A stretch of DNA of 64,000 nt from Desulfobulbus sp. (GTDB lineage: Bacteria > Desulfobacterota > Desulfobulbia > Desulfobulbales > Desulfobulbaceae): positions 124,001 to 188,000 of the forward strand of contig WQZH01000001.1 of assembly GCA_009780825.1 (NCBI GenBank), given 5' to 3'. The position numbers were made by a program, and so were the translations under genes. Below are positions 26,695 to 35,729 of this stretch, piece by piece; within the stretch, counting starts at the first letter, position 1; each line of letters opens with the position of its first letter. Below the pieces are notes generated by a model. It had not been told where the DNA came from. It saw nothing but the letters and a program-made list of their open reading frames with translations, and did no database searches.

Positions 26695-28114
26695 AGAGCG
26701 CCTCGACGAACTCGCCGGCATCGAAATCGCGCAGGTCATCGACCTGCTCGCCGATCCCGATAAACCGTACCGGTATCTTGAGTTCCCGGCAGACATTGGC
26801 GACAATCCCCCCCTTGGCGGTACCGTCGAGCTTGGTCAGAGCCAAACCGCTGACCCCCACGGCCTGATGAAAGAGTTTGGCTTGGGAAATGCCGTTCTGA
26901 CCCGTGGTGGCATCGAGCACCAGCATGACTTCGTGCGGTGCGCCGGGCATTTTTTTGCCAATGACCCGTTTGATTTTCTTGAGTTCTTCCATCAGATTGA
27001 CGCTGGTGTGCAGCCGGCCGGCGGTATCGATGATGATGACGTCGTGGCGATGGGCCACCCCATAGGTCAAACCGTCGAAGACCACCGAGGATGGATCGGT
27101 CCCCGGATTCTGGGCCACAAGATCGGCCCCGACCCGTTCGCCCCAGATCTTGAGTTGATTAATGGCAGCCGCCCGGAATGTGTCGCCGGCCACCAAAAGC
27201 ACTGACTGCCCGGAACGAACGAACTTGGCGGCCAGCTTGCCGATGGTGGTGGTCTTGCCCACCCCGTTGACCCCGACCACCATGATGACGAACGGTCCCT
27301 CTTCCGGCATGACCAATTCGGCCGACTGGTCCGAGGCCTTAATATAGGCGAGGATCTGCTCGCGGATGATGGCCTTCAGCGCCTGGGGATCGCTCAATTG
27401 GTCGCGTTTTATTCTCTTGCGGGCCGTCTCCAGCAACTCCAGGGTAGTGGACACGCCGAGATCAGAGGTGATCAGGATCTCTTCCAACTGCTCAAACAAA
27501 TCCTGATCGATTTCTTTCTTGCCCAAAAAAAGCCTGTCCAGACGATAGACCAAGGCATCTCTGGTCTTGCCCAGCCGTTCCTGCAATCGTTGGAACAGGG
27601 ATTTGACGGCTGGTTTCTCCTGGGTCCGGACAGGCGTTCGCTCAACCTCCGATTCCAGTTCAGCGCCTTCCGACGCGGGGGACTCGGCTGCGGTTTCCAG
27701 CGCCTCTGTGGTCTCCGCCGGCGCTTCCGCGACGGCTTCGCCCGCAACCGGCAATGGGCTCGCCGCTTCATAGCCTCCGGGGTCGCCTCCTGCAACGGTT
27801 TGGACTGCCAGCCCCTCCGATTCGGCCGGTTCTGGGACCGGCTGAACCAACGGCTGCAGGGGTGACGGCTCCACCGGTTCCGGAAAAGACAACTCTGCCG
27901 TCAGTGGCGGCTGTTCCTCGCTGACCGCCGGTTCGTCCGGTATCTCCTCATTGACCGGGAGGACCGCTGCCGGTTCGGCCACGGCAACCGCACTCTCGCT
28001 GGCAATGGCGGCAATCCCCTCGCCGGCGGGATGCTGGGCGCTCTGCTCACATTCCACTGCCTCGGGCGAGGCTACCGGCTGCGTACTGAATTTTTTCTTG
28101 AACCAAGCCAGCAT
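26675..28114 (-). CDS. ftsY: Signal recognition particle receptor FtsY
   Basis: 479 residues. After a short membrane-binding start (MLAWFKKKF) comes a long acidic, Pro/Glu-rich A domain (about 12-155), then the N and G domains: GVNGVGKTTTIGKLAAKF, DTFRAAAINQLK, IIDTAGRLH, TKLDGTAKGG and GIGEQVDDLRDF. It docks ribosome-SRP complexes at the inner membrane. Its start ATG overlaps the lon stop by one base (TGATG), so translation is coupled to lon, an uncommon pairing. Confidence 0.97.
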   Translation of the reverse strand: MLAWFKKKFSTQPVASPEAVECEQSAQHPAGEGIAAIASESAVAVAEPAAVLPVNEEIPDEPAVSEEQPPLTAELSFPEPVEPSPLQPLVQPVPEPAESEGLAVQTVAGGDPGGYEAASPLPVAGEAVAEAPAETTEALETAAESPASEGAELESEVERTPVRTQEKPAVKSLFQRLQERLGKTRDALVYRLDRLFLGKKEIDQDLFEQLEEILITSDLGVSTTLELLETARKRIKRDQLSDPQALKAIIREQILAYIKASDQSAELVMPEEGPFVIMVVGVNGVGKTTTIGKLAAKFVRSGQSVLLVAGDTFRAAAINQLKIWGERVGADLVAQNPGTDPSSVVFDGLTYGVAHRHDVIIIDTAGRLHTSVNLMEELKKIKRVIGKKMPGAPHEVMLVLDATTGQNGISQAKLFHQAVGVSGLALTKLDGTAKGGIVANVCRELKIPVRFIGIGEQVDDLRDFDAGEFVEALFTGQKV

Positions 28115-30492
28115 CAGTTCCGCGCCTCGCTTTTTTCCATGGTGATCTCCAAAAACTCACGAATGGTATGGGGATAATGGAACAGGACATCTTGCCGGAC
28201 ATCCTCTGGAATTTCCATGACATCCTTTTCATTGAGCACCGGCAGCATCAGCTCTTTGATTCCCGCCCGCAGCGCGGCCAGCACTTTTTCACCGATACCG
28301 CCCACTGGCAGGATATCGCCGCGCAAGGTTATCTCGCCGGTCATTGCCACGTCCTGCCGCACCGGCCGCCCCAGGAGCACCGACACCAGCGAGGCGACCA
28401 TGGCCACACCGGCCGAAGGCCCATCTTTGGGAATGGCTCCCTCTGGAACATGCACATGCAGGTCGATTTCGGCAAACATTTCTTCATCCATGCCCAGCTC
28501 TTTGGCATGCGCCTTGATATAGGTCAGCGCGGCCGTAGCCGACTCCTTCATCACCTCGCCCAGTTTGCCGGTCAGGGTCAATCCACCCCGGCCTTTCATC
28601 TTCGAACTCTCGATGAACAGAATCTGACCGCCCACCGGCGTCCAGGCTAAACCAGTGGCCAAGCCGGGACCCCAGCTGCGAGCCTTCATCTCGGGGTAGA
28701 AACGTTGTGGACCGAGGAAATCGTATAATCTCTCGGGGGTGATCACCTTGTTCCCGATCCGGCCCCGAGCGATTTCGGCGGCCGTTCCCCGACAGAGCGC
28801 GGCGATCTCCCGTTCGAGATTGCGCACTCCGGCCTCGCGGGTATACGAAGCAATCAGGGCCTCGATGGCGGCCTCCGGCATTTCCAGGTCGTCACCGGTC
28901 AAGGCATGGGCCTCCAGCTGTTTGGGCAGGAGATGGCGGGTAGCGATGGCAACTTTCTCTTCCTGGGTATAACCGGAGAGCTCGATCACCTCCATGCGGT
29001 CACGCAACGGCCCCGGAATAGTGTCGAGGACGTTGGCGGTGGCGATGAACATGACCTTGGACAAATCAAACTCGATATTGAGGTAATGGTCGGTGAAAGT
29101 CGCATTCTGCTCCGGGTCAAGAACCTCGAGCAGGGCCGATGAGGGATCGCCCCGGAAGTCGTTGCCCAGCTTGTCGATCTCGTCGAGGAGAAAGACCGGA
29201 TTGTTGGCGCCGGCCCTTTTCAGGCTTTCGATGATCCGCCCGGGCAAGGCACCGATATAGGTGCGCCGGTGCCCGCGGATCTCGGCCTCGTCGCGGACGC
29301 CGCCCAAGGCGATTCGCACGAACTTGCGGTTCATGGTCCGGGCGATGGATTGACCAAGCGAGGTTTTCCCCACGCCGGGCGGGCCGACAAAGCAGAGAAT
29401 CGGCCCGTGGATATCTTCTTTGAGCTTGCGCACCGCCAAAAATTCAAGAATGCGCTTCTTGATTTTTTTCAAGCCATAGTGATCATGGTCGAGGTCGGCC
29501 TCGGCCTTGACCAGATCAAGGGTATCGGCAGTGGCGGCGGTCCAGGGCAGATCAAGGATCCAGTCGATGTAATTGCGGGAAACCGTGTATTCCGGCGACG
29601 AGGGAGGAATGCGCTCCAATCGGGCCAGTTCCTTCTCCACCACGGATCTGGCCTGGCTGGTGAGCCCTTTTTCGGCCACCTTTTCCTTCAGATCCTTGAT
29701 CTCGACCTTGTCGTCGTCGCCCTCGCCCAGTTCCTTGCGGATGGCCTGCAACTGCTGGCGAAGAAAAAACTCGCGCTGGCGCTCGTCCATATCTTTTTTC
29801 ATCGAGGCCTGCAACTGGTTGCTCATTTCGACGGTTTCCAACCGCTTGGCCAGTTCTTGGGCCACACGGTGCAGGAGGTCGTGCAAGGGAGCTATTTCCA
29901 GGATCTCCTGTTCCATATCGAGCTTGAGGTGCAACTGCGAGCTGACCAGATAGGCCACGTAGAAAGGGTTGGTCAGGCTGTTGATGGTGGCCATCAGCTC
30001 CTGAGGCAGTTCGGTGGCACTGACCAATTTGGTGAATTGAGCCCGGATATTGAAGAGCAAGACCTCGATCTTCTTGCCTTCCTCGATTTCCATCGGCACC
30101 TCGACCACCTTGGCCCGCATGTAGGGCGCGGATTCGACGAACTCGCTGATGGCGAATTTTTTGGTGCCGCTCACCAGGATCTGATAATGCCCTTCCGCAG
30201 CCTTGTTCAGCTTATGCAAATAGCCGACCACGCCCACCTGATGGAGATCGTCGGGGCTGAGGGTCGCGTCGTCTGCCACCTGTTCGTGGCGGCTGGACAC
30301 CAAGCCCATCATGCGATCGCCCAAGAGGACGTCGTCAATCAGCTGTTTCGAGGCTTCGCTGGCAACCTGCAGCGGGAACCCCATGCCGGGATAGAACGCA
30401 AATCCGTGCAGCGGAAGGATGGACAGGGTCTCAGGGATGATCAACTCTGAAGGATCCATGGTCTTCCGAGCCGGTTGTTGTTCGCTTTCCAT
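28114..30492 (-). CDS. lon: ATP-dependent protease Lon
   Basis: 792 residues: LON substrate-binding domain (about 20-215), coiled coil, AAA+ module with GPPGVGKTSLG and VFLLDEIDKLG, then the protease domain with catalytic S693 in KDGPSAGVA and K736 in GGIGEKVLA. It degrades misfolded and regulatory proteins in the cytoplasm. It starts one base after the end of the hsp20 gene, and ftsY follows with a one-base overlap, forming a heat-shock-type operon. Confidence 0.97.
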   Translation of the reverse strand: MESEQQPARKTMDPSELIIPETLSILPLHGFAFYPGMGFPLQVASEASKQLIDDVLLGDRMMGLVSSRHEQVADDATLSPDDLHQVGVVGYLHKLNKAAEGHYQILVSGTKKFAISEFVESAPYMRAKVVEVPMEIEEGKKIEVLLFNIRAQFTKLVSATELPQELMATINSLTNPFYVAYLVSSQLHLKLDMEQEILEIAPLHDLLHRVAQELAKRLETVEMSNQLQASMKKDMDERQREFFLRQQLQAIRKELGEGDDDKVEIKDLKEKVAEKGLTSQARSVVEKELARLERIPPSSPEYTVSRNYIDWILDLPWTAATADTLDLVKAEADLDHDHYGLKKIKKRILEFLAVRKLKEDIHGPILCFVGPPGVGKTSLGQSIARTMNRKFVRIALGGVRDEAEIRGHRRTYIGALPGRIIESLKRAGANNPVFLLDEIDKLGNDFRGDPSSALLEVLDPEQNATFTDHYLNIEFDLSKVMFIATANVLDTIPGPLRDRMEVIELSGYTQEEKVAIATRHLLPKQLEAHALTGDDLEMPEAAIEALIASYTREAGVRNLEREIAALCRGTAAEIARGRIGNKVITPERLYDFLGPQRFYPEMKARSWGPGLATGLAWTPVGGQILFIESSKMKGRGGLTLTGKLGEVMKESATAALTYIKAHAKELGMDEEMFAEIDLHVHVPEGAIPKDGPSAGVAMVASLVSVLLGRPVRQDVAMTGEITLRGDILPVGGIGEKVLAALRAGIKELMLPVLNEKDVMEIPEDVRQDVLFHYPHTIREFLEITMEKSEARN

Positions 30493-30493
30493 A

Positions 30494-30955
30494 TTATTCT
30501 CCAGGCATTATCCTGATCTGTACCTTTCCTTTCCTGATCCGCTTCGGCAGGACGACCCTGAGAATGCCGTTGATATAGGTCGATTCGACCCCTTCGACCT
30601 CGACCGGCGCCGGCAGATCCAAGGTCCGCTGGAAGGGTCCCAGCTCGATTTCCAGTTGATGGATGCGGGCGATCGACGGATGCGGCGGTAATTGCCGCAG
30701 GCCGCTGACCTTGAGCCGTTTGCCGTCCACAGTTACCCGCAGGCTGTCGTTCATGACGCCTGCCAACTCGACATAGACATAGACATTCGCTTCCGACTCG
30801 TAGATATCCACCCCTGGTTGCCAGCCTTCCGTCTCCATCGGCATCATCCGGGACAGCGACATGGAACGCAGGATGCGGCCTGTATGCTGTTGCATCTGTT
30901 CCAGTTCCTCCAAAAGTTTCTTGCTGAACGGATCCACCGGATTCCTCCCTTGCAC
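30494..30955 (-). CDS. Small heat-shock protein (Hsp20/alpha-crystallin)
   Basis: 153 residues with an alpha-crystallin domain from about 45 to 145: QPGVDIYESEANVYVYVELAGV, then FQRTLDLPAPVEVEGVESTYINGILRVVLPK, containing the conserved NGIL-type motif. The N-terminal arm is Met-rich. It acts as an ATP-independent holdase. It lies immediately before lon, pairing a holdase with a protease. Confidence 0.93.
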   Translation of the reverse strand: MQGRNPVDPFSKKLLEELEQMQQHTGRILRSMSLSRMMPMETEGWQPGVDIYESEANVYVYVELAGVMNDSLRVTVDGKRLKVSGLRQLPPHPSIARIHQLEIELGPFQRTLDLPAPVEVEGVESTYINGILRVVLPKRIRKGKVQIRIMPGE

Positions 30956-31303
30956 CTTTCTCCGAAAGGCCTCTGGTTGGTTTGCCTACCGTGACTCTGC
31001 ATGCCGCACGGGTATCGGATGCAAGGCGGCCAAGGCCGGTTGCGAACCGACCAAGTTATGTACTACAAATAAACATTATAACTTTTCCGACAATCCCAAG
31101 GCAACAAAAACACAGGGAAATGGAGACCGTGACCGCAGCCTGCTCCCTTGTTTTTTTCTTTGCTTTTCAAACGGCTGGCATTAATGTATAGGCCCACATG
31201 ACGACGAGTCCGCATTCCCGCGACATCCCCGGATTTTTCCGGCAGCAGGGCGTGAATTTCGTTCTTTTCCGGAATTTTTTCTTTTCTTTTGTCGGAGGCA
31301 ATT
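30956..31303. other. Divergent intergenic region, hsp20/mrp
   Basis: It holds the minus-strand promoter for hsp20-lon-ftsY (see 31075-31104) and a predicted 5' leader of about 110 bases before hsp20. I see no clear sigma-32 promoter, HrcA (CIRCE) site or RNA thermometer. The mrp ribosome-binding site GGAGG is at the right end. Confidence 0.5.
31075..31104 (-). promoter_or_regulatory. Sigma-70-type promoter of hsp20-lon-ftsY
   Basis: Minus strand: TTGCCT (complement of 31099-31104), 18-base spacer, perfect TATAAT (complement of 31075-31080). Predicted start near 31068. Confidence 0.5.
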
Positions 31304-32248
31304 ATGAGCAGTTCTTGTGGAGGTTCCTGCGGGAGCGATCAAAAAAATGGCTGCGGTTCGGGAGATGCCAAGCTGGCCCAGCAGGATATCGCCATCACCA
31401 AATCCCTGGGCAAAATCAAAAACAAACTCCTGGTGATGAGCGGCAAGGGCGGGGTCGGCAAATCGACCGTGGCGGTCAATCTGGCCCTGTGTCTGGCCAA
31501 AAAAGGCCACAAGGTCGGCCTGATGGATGTCGATCTCCATGGCCCGGACGTCTGCCGCATGCTCAACCTCACCGGCAGCCTGAGTGCCCCTGAGAACCCC
31601 GGCGACCTCATCCCGCCGCTGATGTTCAACGACAACCTCAAGGTGGTCAGCCTGGAATATATGATGAAAAATCGGGATGACGCCATTATCTGGCGCGGAC
31701 CGCTCAAAATTCAGGCCATCCGGCAGTTCGTGGCCGATATGGATTGGGGCGAACTCGATTATCTGATCGTCGACGCGCCCCCCGGCACCGGAGACGAACC
31801 CTTGTCCGTAGCTCAAACCATGCCCGGCGTCCACGCGGTGGTGGTCACCACCCCGCAGGCCGTGGCCTTGGCCGATGTCCGCAAATCGATCAATTTCTGC
31901 AAAATGGTCGGCATGCCCATCGTTGGCGTGATCGAGAACATGTCCGGTTTCATCTGCCCCCATTGCGGCGAAACCTCGGACATTTTCAGCAAGGGTGGCG
32001 GCGAGCTGACCGCCCGCGATTTCGAACTCCCCTTCCTCGGACGGGTGCCCATGGACCCGCGCGTGGTCATGGCCGGCGATTCCGGCACGCCCTATCTTTC
32101 CGCCGACGAGGACAGCCCGGCGATCAAGGCCTTTGATGCGGTGGTCGCCTCCATTGAAAAGCGGTTGCCGCCAGGCCCGGTCACCGTCAATCCCTTTGCC
32201 GCGTCGAGCTGTGCAAGCTGCGGCCCTGGCTCCTGCGGCAGCAACTAG
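31304..32248 (+). CDS. Mrp/ApbC-family Fe-S carrier ATPase
   Basis: 314 residues from ATG at 31304, with GGAGG seven bases upstream. The P-loop deviant Walker A is SGKGGVGKST (46-55), with DVDLHGPDV and VDAPPGTGDEPLS following. The CPHC pair in GFICPHCG is the conserved bridging Fe-S site of Mrp/Nbp35. Both ends are Cys-rich: SSSCGGSCG...GCGSG at the start and SSCASCGPGSCGSN at the end, as in some anaerobe Mrp proteins. It probably assembles or delivers Fe-S clusters in the cytoplasm. Confidence 0.93.
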   Translation: MSSSCGGSCGSDQKNGCGSGDAKLAQQDIAITKSLGKIKNKLLVMSGKGGVGKSTVAVNLALCLAKKGHKVGLMDVDLHGPDVCRMLNLTGSLSAPENPGDLIPPLMFNDNLKVVSLEYMMKNRDDAIIWRGPLKIQAIRQFVADMDWGELDYLIVDAPPGTGDEPLSVAQTMPGVHAVVVTTPQAVALADVRKSINFCKMVGMPIVGVIENMSGFICPHCGETSDIFSKGGGELTARDFELPFLGRVPMDPRVVMAGDSGTPYLSADEDSPAIKAFDAVVASIEKRLPPGPVTVNPFAASSCASCGPGSCGSN

Positions 32249-32328
32249 GTTTGCAAGCGTCGAGGTGCCGGACAAATCGACACCGGCCCCGACGCATCCA
32301 CCAGTCAACCATCAAAAGGATCGTGGCC

Positions 32329-32961
32329 ATGCTTGTCAAACAATTCACCGTCGGCATGATGGGTGTCTGCTGTTACGTCGTTTCCTGCGAACAGACCAAG
32401 GAGGCCGCGGTCATCGATCCAGGAGGCGACGAGGACCGCGTGCTTGACCATTGCCGCGAAAACTCCATCAGGGTGACCCATATCATCAACACCCACGGCC
32501 ACCCGGACCATGTTTGCGGCAACGCGCGCATCCAGCAGGTCACCGGAGCCAAAATCGTCATGCATGCCGAGGACGTGCGCTATTTCAACGATCCGCACAT
32601 CAAAGGCCTCTTTTCCTCTCTCGGCCTGCCCGAATCGCCGCCAATCGAAGTGATCGTCAATGATGGCGACATGATCGCCATCGGCAAGGAGCAGCTCCAG
32701 GTGATCCACACCCCCGGCCACACGCCCGGCGGCATCTGCCTGTACAGCCCGCCCCACTGCTTCACCGGCGACACTCTCTTTGTCGGGGCGGTCGGCCGCA
32801 CCGATTTCCCCGGCGGTTCCATGCGACAGTTGATCGACGCCATCAAGTCGCGGCTCCTGCCCCTGCCGCCCGAGACATTGGTCTGGCCCGGACACGGGTA
32901 CGGCGGCTTACAGTCCACCATCGCCCGCGAGGCGAAAAGCAATCCCTATCTCGAATTGTAA
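32329..32961 (+). CDS. Metallo-beta-lactamase-fold hydrolase (glyoxalase II-like)
   Basis: 210 residues from ATG at 32329 (AAGGA eight bases before). Zinc ligands are visible: THGHPDH (HxHxDH), then HTPGHTPGG, FTGDTLF with the bridging Asp, and WPGHG near the C-terminus. This matches the glyoxalase II-like subgroup of single-domain hydrolases. Substrate unknown. It lies between mrp and selB on the same strand, 80 bases after mrp, and may be co-transcribed. Confidence 0.88.
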   Translation: MLVKQFTVGMMGVCCYVVSCEQTKEAAVIDPGGDEDRVLDHCRENSIRVTHIINTHGHPDHVCGNARIQQVTGAKIVMHAEDVRYFNDPHIKGLFSSLGLPESPPIEVIVNDGDMIAIGKEQLQVIHTPGHTPGGICLYSPPHCFTGDTLFVGAVGRTDFPGGSMRQLIDAIKSRLLPLPPETLVWPGHGYGGLQSTIAREAKSNPYLEL

Positions 32962-33009
32962 GCCAGCTTCCGCGAAAACTGGCCCCTCCGCTCCCCCCCA
33001 CGCCAACCC

Positions 33010-34935
33010 ATGCGGGCAATCATCCTCGGCACAGCCGGACATGTCGATCACGGCAAAACCAGCCTGATCAGAGCGTTGACCGGCATTGAAACCGACCGGC
33101 TCAAGGAGGAAAAAGAGCGCGGCATCACCATCGAACTGGGATTTGCCCACCTCGACCTCCCCTGCGGCCGCCGGATCGGCATAGTCGATGTGCCGGGCCA
33201 CGAAAAATTCATCCGCAATATGGTGGCCGGCACCGCCGGCATGGACTTGGTGGCCTTCGTCATCGCCGCAGACGAGGGTATCATGCCGCAGACCATCGAA
33301 CATTTCGAAATCTGCCGCCTGCTCGGAATCCGGGACGGCCTGATCATCCTGACCAAAAAAGACACCGTTGATCAGGAATGGCTCGACATGGTCAGCGAGG
33401 AAGTGCGGAATTTTTTCAGCGGCAGCTTTCTTGCCGATGCGCCGATCGTTCCGGTTGACTCGCTCACTGGTCAGGGAATCGACGAGATTGTCCAGTTGCT
33501 GGACGCCAAGGTGGCTGCGATGCCCCTCCAGGAAGAATTCGGGCCGTTTCGCATGCCCGTGGACCGGGTCTTCTCAATGAAGGGGTTTGGTACGGTGGTC
33601 ACCGGCACAGCGCTGTCCGGACGGATCGAGACCGGGGCTGAGCTGATGTTTTATCCGGGCGGCCTCACGGCAAAAATTCGCGGCATGCAGGTGCATGGTC
33701 ACGATGTTGACGTGGTTGAGGCCGGCCATCGCACCGCGATCAACCTCCAGGGTATTGAAAAGGATCAAATCAACCGGGGCGACATGGCAGCCTCCCCGGG
33801 CAGCATGATCGCCTCCACTGTCCTTGACGCCGAATGCCACTGCCTGCGCTCAGCCCCAAAGGAACTCAAAAACCGCGCCCAGGTGCGGATTCACCTGGGA
33901 ACCGGGGAGATTGTCGGCCGCATCCTGCTGCTTGAATCCGACACCCTGGCACCCGGTGCGGCTACGCATGTCCAGCTCCTCCTGCAAGAGCCGGTGGCCG
34001 CCTGGCCCGGCGATCGGTACGTGATCCGCAGCTATTCGCCCATCACCACCATCGGCGGAGGCGTCATCCTCAACAATGCGCCCCGAAAGCGCAAACGGAC
34101 CTTGGAACGGGACCAGGAGGCGAACCGGATCCATTTTGCCGCGCTGAAAGCCGCCGACAACGAGCGCAGGCTGCTGCTGTTGGTCGAGGAGGCCGGCAGC
34201 AAGGGGATAACCGCCGATCACTTGGCGGCACAGGTTGGCCTGTCTAGCACCAAGCTGAAAAAACAGCTGCAACATCCCATTTCCACAGGCGCACTGCTGG
34301 TGGCCGACTCGGACAACCAGCGTTTGCTGGCCGCATCGGTGGCCGAAACGCTCAACCAACGGATTGTCGGACTATTGATTGCCTTTCATCAAGCCAATCC
34401 TCTGAAATCCGGCCTGGCCAAAGAGGAGTTACGGTCCCGGTTGCGGCCGCCAGTGGAACAGAAGGTGTACCAGGCGCTCTTGACCGGACTGGTCAGAAAA
34501 AAGATCATCGACCAGGAGGGAGCGGAAATCAGAATCAGCGGCCACACCGTTACCCTGCAGGTGGACGAGCAGGAAATGGAACGAAAAATCGACGCCCTGT
34601 ACCTTGAGGCCGCCCTGACGCCACCCAACCTCAAAGAGGTGCTGGCCGTCTTCGGCGATCTCTCGGAAAAGCAGAACCGTCAGGTGATCGACCTGCTGGT
34701 CGGCAAGGGCCGGTTGATCAAAATCAACGAAAACCTGTGGTTCCACGCGCAGGCCATCCACACGCTCCAAGAAGAGGTGGCGGCCTACATCCGCCGCGAA
34801 GGGGAGATCGACGCTCAACGCTTCAAGGACCTCACCGGACTGACCCGGAAATTTTCCATTCCCTTGCTTGAGTACTTCGACAAGATCAAGCTGACCATCC
34901 GCATCGACGACAAACGTGTCCTGCGCAAAGGTTAA
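33010..34935 (+). CDS. selB: Selenocysteine-specific elongation factor SelB
   Basis: 641 residues. EF-Tu-like GTPase: [36 protein letters not shown] and TKKD, followed by domains II-III ([18 protein letters not shown]) and a C-terminal set of winged helices (about 370-641) that bind the SECIS RNA. It delivers Sec-tRNA to in-frame UGA codons, so the host makes selenoproteins. No selA, selC or selD is visible in the window. A predicted selenoprotein lies about 0.8 kb downstream on the other strand. Confidence 0.97.
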   Translation: MRAIILGTAGHVDHGKTSLIRALTGIETDRLKEEKERGITIELGFAHLDLPCGRRIGIVDVPGHEKFIRNMVAGTAGMDLVAFVIAADEGIMPQTIEHFEICRLLGIRDGLIILTKKDTVDQEWLDMVSEEVRNFFSGSFLADAPIVPVDSLTGQGIDEIVQLLDAKVAAMPLQEEFGPFRMPVDRVFSMKGFGTVVTGTALSGRIETGAELMFYPGGLTAKIRGMQVHGHDVDVVEAGHRTAINLQGIEKDQINRGDMAASPGSMIASTVLDAECHCLRSAPKELKNRAQVRIHLGTGEIVGRILLLESDTLAPGAATHVQLLLQEPVAAWPGDRYVIRSYSPITTIGGGVILNNAPRKRKRTLERDQEANRIHFAALKAADNERRLLLLVEEAGSKGITADHLAAQVGLSSTKLKKQLQHPISTGALLVADSDNQRLLAASVAETLNQRIVGLLIAFHQANPLKSGLAKEELRSRLRPPVEQKVYQALLTGLVRKKIIDQEGAEIRISGHTVTLQVDEQEMERKIDALYLEAALTPPNLKEVLAVFGDLSEKQNRQVIDLLVGKGRLIKINENLWFHAQAIHTLQEEVAAYIRREGEIDAQRFKDLTGLTRKFSIPLLEYFDKIKLTIRIDDKRVLRKG

Positions 34936-35645
34936 CCCGCGCGCCTGAATCGGCCGTTTTTCAGGAATGAGGCCACCTGCTCCTGCACCTCCCGGTGACG
35001 CATGATCAGGGAATGACCGCAGGGCAGCACAAGGAAATCACCCATGCCGATTAATTGCGCCCGGGCGACGGAGACCTTGCCATCATTGGGGCCGGGAAAG
35101 AAACGGGCCAGACCGATGACCGGCCGGTTACCGGTCAGAATGCCCACCGGAAAGGTCGCCGGACCAAGGCGGGAAGGCAGATGCTCCTGGCCGGTTCCCA
35201 ACTGGCATCCCGCCGGACCGAATAACACGCGAAACCAGGCGAAACGACCGAGGTGGTCGACCAACTCGCTGCCCTGGCTGGGCGGACAGAGCATCACCGT
35301 GCGCCCCAGTTCGGGCAGCGGCTCACCAGCGAGGAAAGCGCGGAGCAGGATACCCCCCATGGAGTGGGTGACAAAGTGGACAGCGTCGACCTTCTGCCGA
35401 CGCAGGGCGGCAACCGCCGGGGGGATGGCCGACTGGGCCAGGGCTTCGATGGGATATCGACAGGAAGGATAGCCGACGTTGACCACCTGATAACCGCAGC
35501 GGCGAAGAAAAGCGGCCAGCGGCCGCATGGATCGGCGCGTGCGGGCCAAGCCATGCAGCAGGATCACGCCTTCGCGCGCTCCGGGTGCGACCTCCTTTGT
35601 GGACGGTTGCCGCCAGCCGCCGTCTTCCAGCCGCCCGAGATCCAT
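34932..35645 (-). CDS. Alpha/beta hydrolase, lipase-like
   Basis: 237 residues. GVILLHGLARTRRSM is the oxyanion-hole strand, VTHSMGG carries the nucleophile Ser, NDGKVSV the probable acid and CGHSLIM the His. No signal peptide. It resembles small cytoplasmic lipase/esterase-like hydrolases often called EstA/LipA-type; substrate unknown. Its end overlaps the convergent selB by four bases, and its start lies just beyond the terminator of the sulfur-relay operon. No clear ribosome-binding site. Confidence 0.82.
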   Translation of the reverse strand: MDLGRLEDGGWRQPSTKEVAPGAREGVILLHGLARTRRSMRPLAAFLRRCGYQVVNVGYPSCRYPIEALAQSAIPPAVAALRRQKVDAVHFVTHSMGGILLRAFLAGEPLPELGRTVMLCPPSQGSELVDHLGRFAWFRVLFGPAGCQLGTGQEHLPSRLGPATFPVGILTGNRPVIGLARFFPGPNDGKVSVARAQLIGMGDFLVLPCGHSLIMRHREVQEQVASFLKNGRFRRAG

Positions 35646-35658
35646 CGACCGATATGGG

Positions 35659-35700
35659 GAAAAAATACGGCTGCTCCGTCTAAAGAATGACGGAGCAGCC
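35659..35700 (-). terminator. Terminator of the DsrC2-DsrE(Sec) operon
   Basis: A perfect 12-base inverted repeat, GGCTGCTCCGTC/GACGGAGCAGCC (35669-35680, 35689-35700), is followed on the minus strand by a T-rich run opposite 35659-35667. It begins 30 bases after the TAA at 35730, supporting the idea that the gene extends through the TGA to that stop. Confidence 0.88.
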
Positions 35701-35729
35701 AGAAGTGCAAAAGTTACTACAGTTAACAG

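Noticed and set aside
29269..30450. 393-codon plus-strand open reading
   Set aside because: Antisense of lon.
32962..32985. Hairpin GCCAG...CTGGC before selB as a terminator
   Set aside because: The stem has mismatches and there is no T-tract.
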